64,000 nt of DNA from Candidatus Colwellia aromaticivorans (GCF_003333305.1 NZ_QOLD01000073.1:62001-126000), one strand, 5' to 3'. Counted from the stretch's first letter, positions 9,968 to 20,362 are shown. The notes: generated by a model not told the origin, from the sequence alone. Translations and numbers: made by a program.

Positions 9968-10371
9968 GAGATGACACATAAGCCGGGTTTTGTATCTCCC
10001 GAAGGAGTGACAATCATTCGTCTAGGCCTTAAATCGCTCTAAGGCTCAAGCAACCTACCCGGTTTCCACGCGAGCCACGCTTATACTATATAAACTTGCG
10101 TTCAATAGTCATGAAACCCTATTTGGTCTTGCTCCGGGTGGAGTTTACCCTGCAATTACTGTTACCAGCAATCCGGTGCGCTCTTACCGCACCCTTTCAG
10201 CCTTACCTGTGAAGTTTCCTAAGAAACAACCATCGGCGGTCTTCTCTCTGCTGCACTTGTCGTCGGCTTGCGCCGCCCAGGCGTTACCTGGCACCCTGCT
10301 CATTGGAGCCCGGACTTTCCTCCCCCTAAAAATACTTACGTAAATTAGGCAGCGATTGTCTAGTCAACTCG
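9967..10371 (-). ncRNA. rnpB: RNase P RNA component (bacterial type A)
   Basis: The minus strand carries the catalytic RNA that trims 5' leaders from tRNA precursors. Conserved segments are clear on that strand: GGAGGAAAGTCCGGGCTCC near 10305-10323, GGGTGCCAGGTAACGCC, AGAGAAGACCGCCGATGG, GGTGCGGTAAGAGCGCACC, GGTAAACTCCACCCGGAGC and the terminal AACCCGGCTTAT near 9979-9990. Helix P1 can be closed by GAGTTGAC at the 5' end (10370-10363) with GTCATCTC at the 3' end (9975-9968), one mismatch. About 405 nt is a normal length. End points come from P1 pairing and the upstream promoter, so they may be off by a few bases. Confidence 0.95.
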
Positions 10372-10377
10372 ATGAGC

Positions 10378-10406
10378 ATTCTACCTGTTAGCTAGACAGT
10401 GAGCAA
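10378..10406 (-). promoter_or_regulatory. Predicted sigma-70 promoter of rnpB
   Basis: On the minus strand a TTGCTC -35 box (10406-10401) is followed after exactly 17 bp by a TAGAAT -10 box (10383-10378). Transcription would start about 7 bases on, near 10371, which matches the 5' end deduced from helix P1. The GC-containing discriminator (GCTCATC) is typical of stringently controlled stable-RNA promoters; that control is inferred. Confidence 0.7.
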
Positions 10407-10476
10407 GTTATTCTGCTACCGCAACAATAGCGTTGAAAAAGCGAGTTTTCGCATTGTTAAGGTTATTTAATGCCGT

Positions 10477-10713
10477 GTATACCCAAGCCACTTGAAGATA
10501 CGAGTTTCAGGAAGTCTGAGCAAGTTATAATTAAGGCGCATTTTTTTATTAATGGTTACTCAGGAGAATATGATCCTGAACAACCATTACCTTCAATCAA
10601 TGCCTTGCGTACATGGATGTAGGTACTTAGGTTCAGTCTGGAACTATGAACCTGTACCTAAAGACGCTTCTAATTCCAGCTGAATTCTGCATCTTCAAGT
10701 GGTTTGGGTATAC
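10477..10713. repeat. Palindromic interspersed repeat, family 1, copy B, with nested hairpin
   Basis: Terminal inverted repeats read GTATACCCAAGCCACTTGAA at the left and the near-perfect complement at the right (TTCAAGTGGTTTGGGTATAC). The interior carries TTAAGGCGCA and the core CAATCAATGCCTTG, as in copy A. It also has an extra segment at about 10610-10665 absent from copy A. That segment holds a hairpin on the minus strand with stem GGTTCA/TGAACC and loop TAGTTCCAGAC. It lies between rnpB and rsmI. Confidence 0.75.
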
Positions 10714-10728
10714 TCAATGCATGAACAG

Positions 10729-11580
10729 TTATGCTTTAAAGCTTAGTGCAATATCATATAACGCATTTTTTTTAACACCATGAATTTCTGCTGCAATAGC
10801 GCAAGCTTTTTTAGGCTTCATTTCGCTAAGCAACAACTTTAATGTTTTGATTACATCAGGTGATATAGCATTTACATCAACTTTATGACCTTCAATGATC
10901 AGCACCATTTCACCTTTAAGCTGATTGGGATCTTGTTCTAACCAAGCGAGTAAGTTATCAGCCGTATCTGAATGAATGGTTTCAAAAGTTTTAGTCAACT
11001 CACGTGCAATAACAACATAACGATCACCACCTAACGTACTAACCACATCTTTTATGGTATCAATTGCCCGCCTTGGTGCATCATAAAAAACCATCGTTCT
11101 GGGTTCATTCGCTAAAGCTAAGAGCGTACTTTGTCTAGCGCCTGATTTTGACGGTAAAAAGCCTTCAAAAGAAAATCGATCAGTAGGCAAGCCAGCAACG
11201 CTTAACGCAGCAATGGCGGCACATGCTCCAGGAATAGGAGAAACAGGTAAATTAAGACTACGACAGTGGCGCACTAGATGAAAGCCAGGATCACTAATTA
11301 GCGGCGTGCCTGCATCGGAAACAAGTGCAATGCTTTTACCTTCTTGCAATAGTTGCGCAATGTAATCTTGTCTTTGTCGTTCATTATGATCGTGCATAGA
11401 CAAAGTTTTATTTTTAATCGCAGAAGCTGACAATAACCTTTGCGTATGACGCGTATCTTCACAAGCAATAATATCAACCTGTGTTAATACGGCTAAAGCT
11501 CTTGCGCTGATGTCACCTAAATTCCCAATGGGAGTGGCAACAATATATAAGGTACCGGGGTTTATGTTAAAATCGCTCAT
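10729..11580 (-). CDS. rsmI: 16S rRNA 2'-O-ribose C1402 methyltransferase RsmI
   Basis: RsmI methylates the ribose of C1402 in the ribosomal decoding centre using S-adenosylmethionine. The 283-residue protein has the tetrapyrrole-methylase-type fold: VATPIGNLGDIS near residue 14, EDTRHTQRLL near 40, VSDAGTPLISDPG near 92 and PGACAAIAAL near 117. A C-terminal segment (KPKKACAIAAEIHGVKK) matches the family's tail. It is divergent from lpoA, the usual arrangement in gammaproteobacteria, with a 300-bp gap that contains a repeat. Confidence 0.95.
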   Translation of the reverse strand: MSDFNINPGTLYIVATPIGNLGDISARALAVLTQVDIIACEDTRHTQRLLSASAIKNKTLSMHDHNERQRQDYIAQLLQEGKSIALVSDAGTPLISDPGFHLVRHCRSLNLPVSPIPGACAAIAALSVAGLPTDRFSFEGFLPSKSGARQSTLLALANEPRTMVFYDAPRRAIDTIKDVVSTLGGDRYVVIARELTKTFETIHSDTADNLLAWLEQDPNQLKGEMVLIIEGHKVDVNAISPDVIKTLKLLLSEMKPKKACAIAAEIHGVKKNALYDIALSFKA

Positions 11581-11633
11581 GTAAACTGACTTCTCTCATT
11601 TGAATTTAGTTGAGACTCATTGCAATGGCGTTT

Positions 11634-11799
11634 ATTATACCAATCAGACTAACTAAGTAATCATTTTAAATGGCTTAAATACTCAATAACATCGTTGCTT
11701 TCAATCCCAATAGCTAGCTATTGCTCAATCAAGCGCCTTGTTCTTGAAAATTTACACTCATTAAAATTTGAACCATTAATTAATCTGATTGGTATTATA
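11634..11799. repeat. Palindromic interspersed repeat, family 2, copy 1
   Basis: The element is bounded by TTATACCAATCAGACTAA and the inverted ATTAATCTGATTGGTATTAT. A second copy, nearly identical inside (CAATAACATCGTTGCTTTCA; CAATCAAGCGCCTTGTTC) and in the opposite orientation, is at 45842-46008. It occupies the gap between the divergent rsmI and lpoA genes, so it probably displaces or carries part of a promoter. Confidence 0.75.
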
Positions 11800-11881
11800 A
11801 CCTCACAGCGAGATAAAGGCGCACGGATTTTTACGATTTGAGCCAAACTAAATTTTAGTCTTTCATTTACAAGGAACTGCT

Positions 11882-13787
11882 TTGACTAGGTCATTTAAGT
11901 ACAAACAAACCCACATTCTATTTGGAATAATATTACTTATTACCTTTTTCTTGAGCGGTTGTAGTACGCAAACTCCGGTGGCAAAATTACCGACAAAAAC
12001 AATGAGTAAAAAAGCAGATAAAGTGATTATTGACCAAACTGTTGAAGAAAAACTAACATTGGCTAAATCACTTAACAACTTAGCGCCAACGCCTCTATTA
12101 ACAGCGCAAATCAATGAACTATTAGTTGAGTCCAGTGAGTTATTCCTGCAACAACAAGATTTTTCAAAAGCCCTTTGGTTAGCAAATAAGATCTCCGATA
12201 TGGTTAAACAAAATCACTCATATACTTATCGATTGTTGCTCGTTAAGGCAAAAAGTTTACAAGCCTTAAACTATCATCAATCCGCGTATAAACAACTGCA
12301 ACTTACCCGTGAATTAGTGACTTATGTTAATGCTGAAAATCCTACCACACCTTTGAAACTATCGTTCGAATATTACCTATATTTACAAGAGGCATTAGAA
12401 GTAAAACAACAACCGGTAAAAGCGCTTGCTGCCGAATTAATGGCTTTTTCACTCAATGATGATTCCTCAACGCAAGATGTTTTTTCATTGTGGCATAAAC
12501 TTGAATCACTTAATCAGTGGCAACTGGCACAATTAGTTAAAACTGATCCTCCATTTATTAAAGGTTGGCAGCAGTTACTTAACTATAGCCACAAGTATGG
12601 TGCTAATAACGAACAGTTTCCTCGCTATTTACGTTTGTGGGAAGAACGCTACCCAACACATCCCGCCACGCTTATTGCTGAACAGTTACTAACATCAACA
12701 TTATCTGTGAGTGAAATTGAAAATATTGCGGTGTTATTGCCTTTGAGTGGCAGTCAAAAAAGTGCTGGGTTAGCTGCCCAACAAGGTATTTTATCCGCTT
12801 ATAAAAATGATACGGCTAATAAAATTCATTTCATTGACACTAACAAAATAGATTGGACAACCCTTGCCACTCAATTTACTGAATCGAGCATAGACCATGT
12901 TATTGGACCACTATTAAAATCTAATGTAGAAAGCTATTTAAACCTGAGCGAGCAGCAAATAGCGCTGCAAATTCCGAGTCTATTTCTTAACTTGCCGATC
13001 AATAATAAACTCGCTAGCTATCAAACAGCTTTATCTATGCGCCCAGAAGATGAAGCAATACAGGCAGCTGCAACTCTCAGCCAGAAAAACTATAAAAACC
13101 CGATTGTTTTGAGCCACCAAGATAGCGTGTCAAAACGCCTAGCCGTTGCTTTTAGTCAACAATGGCAAATTCTAACTGGCGATAATGTTGATATTGTTTA
13201 CTTCAATCAAGGTAAACAAATGCAAGCAAGTTTAAAAGAAGCCCTTGATGTAAACGCGAGTCAAAAACGTATAAAGCAATTGAAAAATCGACTTAAAAAT
13301 AACATTAAGTCTCAGTCAAGAAATCGCCGTGATATCGATATGATTTATCTAATAGGCTCCGCATCACAAACTCGATTAGTTAAGCCATATATCGATGTCA
13401 ATACTAGCCCTTTTGCTAGTATAATCCCTGTTTTTGCTAGCTCTCGAAGCCATAGTAATTTTGATTACAACAATAACAGCAATGGCAGTACCAATGATTT
13501 GCAAGGTTTAACTTTCACGCAAATGCCTTGGCTACTAACATCCAAGCAACAAAATAAAAATTTAGCTCGGTTAAGTCATAAGCTATGGCCTAGGCGTACC
13601 GACAGTTTATCGCGAATATTCGCTATGGGATATGATAGCTATAACCTACTTGATAAAGCAGAATTAATGCAACAAGCCCCCTATATTCGCCACTTCGGTC
13701 AAACGGGTGTATTAAAATTGAATCACAATAATGTATTAACTCGTAGCCTAATTTGGGGTAGGTATCAAAATAATAAGGTGATGCAAA

Positions 13788-13801
<14 letters not shown>
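11882..13801 (+). CDS. lpoA: Penicillin-binding protein activator lipoprotein LpoA
   Basis: LpoA is an outer-membrane lipoprotein that reaches through peptidoglycan to activate PBP1a. The 639-residue product has a lipoprotein signal with lipobox LSGC (Cys27). An N-terminal helical TPR-like domain (about 40-250) precedes a periplasmic-binding-protein-like C-terminal domain that starts near IAVLLPLSGSQKSAGLAAQQG-type residues (about 282). The start is TTG at 11882, chosen because AAGGA lies 6 bases upstream and the signal peptide begins there. The gene leads the lpoA-yraN-diaA-dolP operon; its last codons overlap yraN by 14 bp. Confidence 0.92.
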
Positions 13802-14782
<981 letters not shown>

Positions 14783-14788
14783 TTTCAC

Positions 14789-15385
14789 ATGTTTACTATT
14801 TCCAAATCTATTAAAAATAAGTCCTTTAAACTCGGTGCTGCTTTACTCATTGTTTCCGTACTGCAAGGTTGTGCTGCTGTTGCCGTAGTTGCTATCACTA
14901 CTAGCGCTTCTATGGCGACAGATAGACGTAGCATTGGTAATCAAATTGATGATCAAAGTATTGAAATTGAAGCTTATAATGAAATAACAAAAAATAAGTC
15001 ATTAAACGACAACACTAATTTGCATATTATTAGTGTTAATGGCTCTGTACTACTTATTGGTCAAGCACCGAATACGTACCTTAGAGATCAAGCAATAAAA
15101 ATAATCAATAATATCGATGGGGTGGTACGTATTCACAATCAAATCCGTATTGGTAATCTTACCTCAATTACCACACAAACAAATGATGTTTGGTTAACAT
15201 CCAAAGTTAAAAGCGCGCTTTTTTCTAGTGACGAAGTAAATGGTAATACCATTAAAGTCATTACTGAAAATGCTGAGGTGTTTTTAATGGGATTAGTTAC
15301 GAAAAAAGAAGCGGATATTGCGATTAATATCACCCGTAATATTAGCGGTGTTAGTCGCGTGTTTAAGGCGTTTGAATATTTGTAA
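14789..15385 (+). CDS. dolP: Division-site BON-domain lipoprotein DolP
   Basis: DolP (formerly YraP) is an outer-membrane lipoprotein that supports envelope integrity and binds anionic phospholipid at the division site. The 198-residue protein has lipobox LQGC (Cys28) followed by an alanine-rich stretch, then two BON domains (about 48-117 and 126-195) with the glycines typical of VNGSVLLIGQ and NAEVFLMGLV. It closes the four-gene operon 6 bp after diaA. A long palindromic repeat array begins 10 bp after its stop. Confidence 0.92.
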   Translation: MFTISKSIKNKSFKLGAALLIVSVLQGCAAVAVVAITTSASMATDRRSIGNQIDDQSIEIEAYNEITKNKSLNDNTNLHIISVNGSVLLIGQAPNTYLRDQAIKIINNIDGVVRIHNQIRIGNLTSITTQTNDVWLTSKVKSALFSSDEVNGNTIKVITENAEVFLMGLVTKKEADIAINITRNISGVSRVFKAFEYL

Positions 15386-15394
15386 GCAAATATC

Positions 15395-15814
15395 CTTCCT
15401 TCGACAGGCTCAGGACAAACGGAACTTCCCTGCTCGTACTAAGCGCGAGGAACAAATAATCACCCGTTCATACTGAGCACGAGGAACAAATAATCACCCG
15501 TTCATACTGAGCGCGAGGAACGAGTAGTCGAAGTACGACAAGCTTCCTTCGACAAGCTCAGGACAAACGGATAAAACAGAATTTACCCGTTAGGACTAAG
15601 CGCGAGGAACAAATAATCACCCGTTCATACTGAGCGCGAGGAACAAATAATCACCCGTTCATACTGAGCACGAGGAACGAGTAGTCGAAGTACGACAAGC
15701 TTCCTTCGACAAGCTCAGGACAAACGGATAAAACAGAATTTACCCGTTCGGACTAAGCGCGAGGAACAAATAATCACCCGTTCATACTGAGCGCGAGGAA
15801 CGAGTAGTCGAAGT
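15395..15814. repeat. Array of nested direct and inverted repeats between dolP and sspB
   Basis: Three long units (15395-15543, 15544-15700, 15701-15814) each start with TTCCTTCGACAAGCTCAGG (one base differs in the first) and end with GAGGAACGAGTAGTCGAAG. The two ends are mutual inverted repeats, so each unit can fold into a long hairpin. Inside, a shorter unit of about 36 bp containing AATAATCACCCGTTCATACT is present in two, two and one copies. The array fills the whole gap between the convergent dolP and sspB genes and touches the sspB stop codon. It may act as transcription barrier or mRNA-stabilising element, as REP-like repeats do; that is inference. Confidence 0.9.
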
Positions 15815-15815
15815 A

Positions 15816-16295
15816 TTATTTAATAACTTTTAAACTCGCTTTACTTTTTGTTGCTTTTTTCGGTTCAGCCGCTTGAGCTGTAGATGAAACACTGCTTAAA
15901 CTTGCTTTAGGCTTAACGTTGCTCTCTGCATCGTCTTGAACATTGATTTCTTCTTCCGTTGGGTGCTCTATCGGTAGCGAAGTACCAGCACCATTTTCTT
16001 TTGCATAAATAGCTGCTATCGCACCATAGGGTACGGTAATATGCTCAAGTTTACCGCCAAACCTCGCGCTAAATTCAATACCTTCAACGCCTAAAGCAAT
16101 AGTCCCTACTGCCGATGCTGCGACATTCAACACTATTTGACCATCATTCACGTATGACATGGGCACTAAAACACCATAAACACTTACGTCAACAACAATA
16201 TAAGGTGTTAAATCATTATCTGAAATCCAGTCATAAAAGGCCCTAACTAAATAAGGCTTATTAGAGCTCATTTTCACCTGAGTAGAATCAACCAT
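15816..16295 (-). CDS. sspB: ClpXP protease specificity-enhancing factor SspB
   Basis: SspB tethers ssrA-tagged proteins to ClpXP for degradation. The 159-residue protein has the SspB core (about 10-115: KPYLVRAFYDWISDND, then PYIVVDV and VLNVAASAVGTIALG) and a long variable linker. The very C-terminus, KASLKVIK, fits the short ClpX-binding tail seen in SspB proteins. Its start overlaps the sspA stop in a TAATG arrangement, so the two are translationally coupled. Confidence 0.93.
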   Translation of the reverse strand: MVDSTQVKMSSNKPYLVRAFYDWISDNDLTPYIVVDVSVYGVLVPMSYVNDGQIVLNVAASAVGTIALGVEGIEFSARFGGKLEHITVPYGAIAAIYAKENGAGTSLPIEHPTEEEINVQDDAESNVKPKASLSSVSSTAQAAEPKKATKSKASLKVIK

Positions 16296-16936
16296 TAAGC
16301 AGGGTGACCAAAACGTAATTCACGTTCTTCTTCAGTTAATGATGCTTGGAATGACTCACGTTCAAATAAACGCAGCATGTATGTTTTAAGTTCTTTTGAA
16401 CCTTGTCCATCAAGTTCAATACCAAAAACAGGTAAACGCCATAGTAATGGAGCGATATAACAATCAACTAAGCTATATTCTTCACTCATAAAGTAGGGTG
16501 CTTCATTTAAAATAGGCGCGATACTTAGCAGGCTTTCTTTTAATTCTAAACGTGCTTTTTGTGCTTTATCAGCAGGGCCAGATAGTATGATTTTAGCTAG
16601 GCTATACCAATCATTTTCAACGCGATGCATCATTAAGCGACTACGACCACGTGATACCGGATAAACAGGCATCAATGGTGGATGAGGAAAACGCTCATCT
16701 AAATATTCAATAATGATTTTAGCTTCATATAAAGCTAATTCACGATCGATTAAAGTAGGCACTGTGCCGTAAGGATTTAAGTCAAGTAAATCTTCTGGCA
16801 AATTTGCTAAATCAACAAAATTGATATCAACACCAACGCCCTTTTCTGCTAATACTATACGTGTTTGATGACTATACATATCATCAGCATGCGAGAATAA
16901 CGTCATGACTGAACGCTTATTTGCTGCTACGGCCAT
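16295..16936 (-). CDS. sspA: Stringent starvation protein A
   Basis: SspA is a glutathione-S-transferase-fold protein that binds RNA polymerase and modulates promoter choice under starvation and acid stress. The 213-residue sequence has the thioredoxin-like half (FSHADDMYSHQTRIVL near 14, TVPTLIDRELALYEA near 58) and the conserved surface PHP motif in DERFPHPPLMP near 80. The ATG at 16936-16934 is preceded by GGAGG on the minus strand (16940-16944), a strong ribosome site. It forms an operon with sspB; a family 3 repeat separates it from the bc1 operon upstream. Confidence 0.95.
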   Translation of the reverse strand: MAVAANKRSVMTLFSHADDMYSHQTRIVLAEKGVGVDINFVDLANLPEDLLDLNPYGTVPTLIDRELALYEAKIIIEYLDERFPHPPLMPVYPVSRGRSRLMMHRVENDWYSLAKIILSGPADKAQKARLELKESLLSIAPILNEAPYFMSEEYSLVDCYIAPLLWRLPVFGIELDGQGSKELKTYMLRLFERESFQASLTEEERELRFGHPA

Positions 16937-16960
16937 AGGGCCTCCTAATGTTAAAACTAC

Positions 16961-17227
16961 TTATACCAATTGTAATAATGAATTGATCACTTAGCGAGAA
17001 TTAAAAGGTTTATAGGCAAGGCATTGATTGCAGGTAATGGTTATTCCCTTATCAAAATCAATAACGCCGAATACAAGCCTTTTAAACTCGCCCTTGGGAG
17101 CTTATTAGGAAACTGATAACAGCGCCAAATAAATAAACCATAGCACGACTATGCTTGACTTATTTCGCTTGTTCTAAATTCCCTAATGTAGCTCTAAGTT
17201 GACTAATTCATTATTTCAATTGGTATG
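16961..17227. repeat. Palindromic interspersed repeat, family 3
   Basis: The ends are TTATACCAATTGTAATAATG and the inverted CATTATTTCAATTGGTATG. The interior differs from families 1 and 2, but contains GGCAAGGCATTGATTGCAGG, the complement of the core found in family 1. A second internal inverted repeat involves AAGCCTTTTAAACTCGC and the complementary GCGAGAATTAAAAGG near the left end. It occupies the gap between petC and sspA. No coding frame. Confidence 0.65.
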
Positions 17228-17242
17228 ATTCAATAAAACGGA

Positions 17243-17266
17243 CAATGGGGGCACAAAGCCCCCAAT
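17243..17266 (-). terminator. Probable terminator after petC
   Basis: A GC-rich hairpin, TGGGGGC/GCCCCCA with a 5-base loop (stem 17246-17252 and 17258-17264), lies 45 bp after the petC stop on the minus strand. The T-run after it is short (GTTTTATT beginning 6 bases on), so termination may be partial. Confidence 0.5.
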
Positions 17267-17311
17267 CAATTATCTTGTCGTACCGAAGTACGACCTACAA
17301 CTTGTAACTCT

Positions 17312-18022
17312 CTAGTGTATATCTTTCCAATATTCTTTCTTAAGGAAATAAGCAACAATAAAGAAAATAAACAAAAAGATTAAGACATTTACACCCATAC
17401 TTTTTCGTTCAAGTTTACTTGGCTCACCAACATACTCTAAGAAGTTAGTTAGATCACGTACGACAACATCGTACTCTTCAGTAGTTAAACTGCCGCCCAT
17501 TGCTGGTGATACAGTACCATGTTCGTCAATTGAGCTAACACCTTGCAAGTCTTGCAATACATGTGGCATACCAACATCTTTAAATACTTTATTGTTCACA
17601 CCAAATGGACGCTCACTATCCATATAGAAAGAACGTAAGTAAGTATAGATCCAGTCTGGGCTACGTAAGCGAGCTTCAAGTGTTAAATCTGGTGGCGCAG
17701 TACCAAACCATTTTGCCGCTTCTTTTGTCGGCATGGTATTTGTTATGTGATCACCTGGTTTTTCACCAGTAAACATGTAGTTTTCAACACCATCTGCGTC
17801 TTCAATGCCTAAATCTTTAAAGGTACGGTTATAACGTTGATACTGTAACTGATGACAACCTAAACAATAGTTGATGTAGGTTTTAAAGCCATTTTTTAAT
17901 GACTCTTTATCGGTTAAATCATTATTTGCGTGATCTAAATTAGCACCACCTGATGAGGCCAATGCAGACATAGACACAATAGTAGCTAAACCGAAGGCTA
18001 ACGCTTTAATTAAATTTTTCAT
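17312..18022 (-). CDS. petC: Ubiquinol-cytochrome c reductase, cytochrome c1
   Basis: This 236-residue subunit of the bc1 complex passes electrons from the Rieske protein to soluble cytochrome c or a cupredoxin. It has a signal peptide (cut near ALASSG), a haem c attachment site CLGCH at residues 53-57, a likely axial Met in DVGMPHVL, and a C-terminal membrane anchor ending in KKEYWKDIH. It is the last gene of petABC; its ATG overlaps the petB stop in a TAATG junction. The length is normal for a proteobacterial cytochrome c1. Confidence 0.95.
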   Translation of the reverse strand: MKNLIKALAFGLATIVSMSALASSGGANLDHANNDLTDKESLKNGFKTYINYCLGCHQLQYQRYNRTFKDLGIEDADGVENYMFTGEKPGDHITNTMPTKEAAKWFGTAPPDLTLEARLRSPDWIYTYLRSFYMDSERPFGVNNKVFKDVGMPHVLQDLQGVSSIDEHGTVSPAMGGSLTTEEYDVVVRDLTNFLEYVGEPSKLERKSMGVNVLIFLFIFFIVAYFLKKEYWKDIH

Positions 18023-19287
18023 TAGTGTGAAACCCTCTCTGGAACTGGCTTACATTTTTCATTCTTAGAATAGAACCAAAGTGCTACGAAGAAACCAAAG
18101 TAACCGAAGCTGGCAATGGTACCCATCATATTGTAAACCGGTGTTGCTGGTAAAGTACCTAAAGCACCTAATACAACAAAACAAATTGAGAACTGAATTA
18201 AGTTGAATAAATGTAACTTAGAACGATACTTAACAGATTTCACCACACCGCGATCAAACCATGGTACAAGAAATAACACAATAATGGCTGAGAACATGCC
18301 AATAGCGCCTAATAACTTGTCAGGAATAACACGTAAAATAGTGTAGAAAGGACCAAAGTACCATACTGGTGCAATATGTTCAGGTGTTTTCAAACCATTC
18401 GCTGGTTCAAAGTTTGGCGCTTCCATAAAGTAACCACCACCCTCAGGTGCGAAGAACATAACCCAACAGAATAGGATTAAGAAACCAGCAACACCCATAA
18501 TATCTTTTACTGAATAGTAAGGGTGGAACGGGATAGCATCTACAATATCGTATTTATCTGTATATTGTTTATGGAAAGTAAACTTACTTTGTTCTTCAAC
18601 AGGAATACTGCCTTTTTTCTTCTTAACTTCAATACCTTCAGGGTTATTTGAACCCACTTCATGTAAAGCTAAAATGTGCAAGAACACTAAAATAACCAAC
18701 ACTAATGGCATCGCAATAACGTGCAGAGCAAAGAAACGGTTTAACGTAGCGCCAGAGATAACATAATCACCACGAATCCACAGTGTTAAATCATCACCAA
18801 TAACTGGAATTGCGCCAAATAAGGAAATAATTACCTGTGCTCCCCAGTAAGACATGTTACCCCAAGGTAATAAATAGCCCATAAATGCTTCAGCCATTAA
18901 TACCAAAAAGATCAACATACCGAAGATCCACAATAACTCACGTGGTTTTTGATACGAACCATACATAAGGCCGCGCATCATGTGTAAATAAACGACAACA
19001 AAAAATGCTGAGGCACCCGTTGAATGCATATAACGCAGCAACCAACCGTAATCAACATCACGCATAATATATTCAACAGAGGCAAATGCACCATCACCTG
19101 ATGGCTCATAGCTCATGGTTAACCATACGCCAGTTAAAATTTGGTTTACTAGTACTAACATGGCTAATGAGCCAAAAAAGTACCAAAAGTTAAAGTTTTT
19201 TGGTGCCGGATATTGTGCCAAATGCTTATTCCAAGCATCGGTTAAAGGCAACCGCTTGTCCATCCAAGCCATAAAATTAGCTAACAT
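18022..19287 (-). CDS. petB: Ubiquinol-cytochrome c reductase, cytochrome b
   Basis: Cytochrome b holds both b haems and the quinol and quinone sites of the bc1 complex. The 421-residue protein has eight or more membrane segments, including the haem-ligand histidine segments (LRYMHSTGASAFFVVVYLHM near 84 and FFALHVIAMPLVLVILVFLH near 185). The quinol-site PEWY-like motif appears as PVWYFG near 311. A GYLLPWGNMSYWGAQV block near 138 is also characteristic. It overlaps petA and petC by TAATG junctions, so the three subunits are coupled. Confidence 0.96.
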   Translation of the reverse strand: MLANFMAWMDKRLPLTDAWNKHLAQYPAPKNFNFWYFFGSLAMLVLVNQILTGVWLTMSYEPSGDGAFASVEYIMRDVDYGWLLRYMHSTGASAFFVVVYLHMMRGLMYGSYQKPRELLWIFGMLIFLVLMAEAFMGYLLPWGNMSYWGAQVIISLFGAIPVIGDDLTLWIRGDYVISGATLNRFFALHVIAMPLVLVILVFLHILALHEVGSNNPEGIEVKKKKGSIPVEEQSKFTFHKQYTDKYDIVDAIPFHPYYSVKDIMGVAGFLILFCWVMFFAPEGGGYFMEAPNFEPANGLKTPEHIAPVWYFGPFYTILRVIPDKLLGAIGMFSAIIVLFLVPWFDRGVVKSVKYRSKLHLFNLIQFSICFVVLGALGTLPATPVYNMMGTIASFGYFGFFVALWFYSKNEKCKPVPERVSH

Positions 19288-19889
19288 TATGCATCTCCCT
19301 TGCTTACATCAGAGCCAACACCAATTAATAATGTGTCTGCACTAGTGAATGAATGCTCAGGAACCATTAAATTCAATGGCGCAGGAACCCCTTGAAAAAC
19401 ACGACCTGCCATATCAAATTTACTACCATGACATGGGCAAAAGAAGCCTTGGCTTACACCTTCAACGAATTGATCAAAATCACCACCGTGATGAGTCGGT
19501 GCACAACCTAGATGTGTACAAACACCTAGAGCGACCAAAAATTCAGGTTTAATTGAGCGATAAGCATTGGTTGCATAGGCTGGTTGTTGTGCTTTCTCTG
19601 AACTAGGATCGCGCAATTGATCATCATGCTTAGCTAAATCGTTAACGGTTTTTTCCGTTCGACGAACGACATAAACAGGTTTACCGCGCCATTCTGCACG
19701 GATTAATTGACCAGGCTCTATCTTACTTACATTAACTTCAACTGGAGCACCCGCAGCTTTCGCGCGAGCACTAGGATTCCAGGAACCAATGAAAGGCACA
19801 GCAACACCGGCTACACCAACACCACCAACAACGACAGTAGCCGCAGTTAGGAAGCGACGGCGGCCGTTATTTACAGGCACATTGCTCAT
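19287..19889 (-). CDS. petA: Ubiquinol-cytochrome c reductase, Rieske iron-sulfur subunit
   Basis: The Rieske protein takes an electron from ubiquinol through its 2Fe-2S cluster. The 200-residue protein starts with a twin-arginine-type signal anchor (NNGRRRFLTAATVVVGG). The cluster-binding motifs CTHLGC (near 123) and CPCHGS (near 151) supply two Cys and two His. It heads petABC. The promoter should lie in the 480-bp gap up to rpsI. Confidence 0.96.
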   Translation of the reverse strand: MSNVPVNNGRRRFLTAATVVVGGVGVAGVAVPFIGSWNPSARAKAAGAPVEVNVSKIEPGQLIRAEWRGKPVYVVRRTEKTVNDLAKHDDQLRDPSSEKAQQPAYATNAYRSIKPEFLVALGVCTHLGCAPTHHGGDFDQFVEGVSQGFFCPCHGSKFDMAGRVFQGVPAPLNLMVPEHSFTSADTLLIGVGSDVSKGDA

Positions 19890-20190
19890 TCACACTCTCC
19901 AATTCATATTGATTACCAAACAATTATTTTTCACTACAATATTCACTAACAAAACGTACAAAAAGAACATTCCTAAACTAGCGTAGCTATTGTTTTTGTT
20001 TGATCAGATTTATACCAAAAGGCATATCGACAAAAAATTTTTACGATCATAAAGAAATAGCGGGTTTTTTACAAGGTAAAAAGGGGCTTAAGTACTGTAA
20101 AAATAGAAAAAAACTGAAATGGATAACAATGATAGCGGAATAATAGCAATCAAATTTTTGTAATAAATAGTAACTATAAATTTAAGACAT

Positions 20191-20214
20191 AAAAAAACCG
20201 ACATAAAGTCGGCT
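20191..20214 (-). terminator. Rho-independent terminator of rplM-rpsI
   Basis: On the minus strand the stem GCCGAC/GTCGG with loop TTTAT is followed by seven T residues (20197-20191). It is about 155 bp after the rpsI stop, beyond a large palindrome, so the mRNA has a long structured 3' end. Confidence 0.8.
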
Positions 20215-20257
20215 TTTTAAAATCGTAGAATGTACGAATACTCAAGTTGAATTCTAA

Positions 20258-20362
20258 ATATTCTGGATTTAGACAAAGCCGTCAAGTTGTGAGCCCCTGA
20301 GCTTAGATATACTAAGTGACTGGGGCGAACAACACAGACAATGCCGTATAAATTCTGAATAT
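20258..20362. repeat. 105-bp near-perfect palindromic element after rpsI
   Basis: The two arms of about 50 bases are mutual complements with few mismatches: one reads ATATTCTGGATTTAGACAAA, the other strand from the far end ATATTCAGAATTTATACGGC, and the centre pairs GCCCCTGAGCTTAG with CTAAGTGACTGGGGC. It begins 9 bp after the rpsI stop and is upstream of the terminator, so it is transcribed with rplM-rpsI. Its origin is likely a mobile palindromic repeat. Confidence 0.75.

Noticed and set aside
15395-15814. CRISPR array
   Set aside because: The repeats are long, nested and palindromic as whole units, spacers are not unique, and there are no cas genes.
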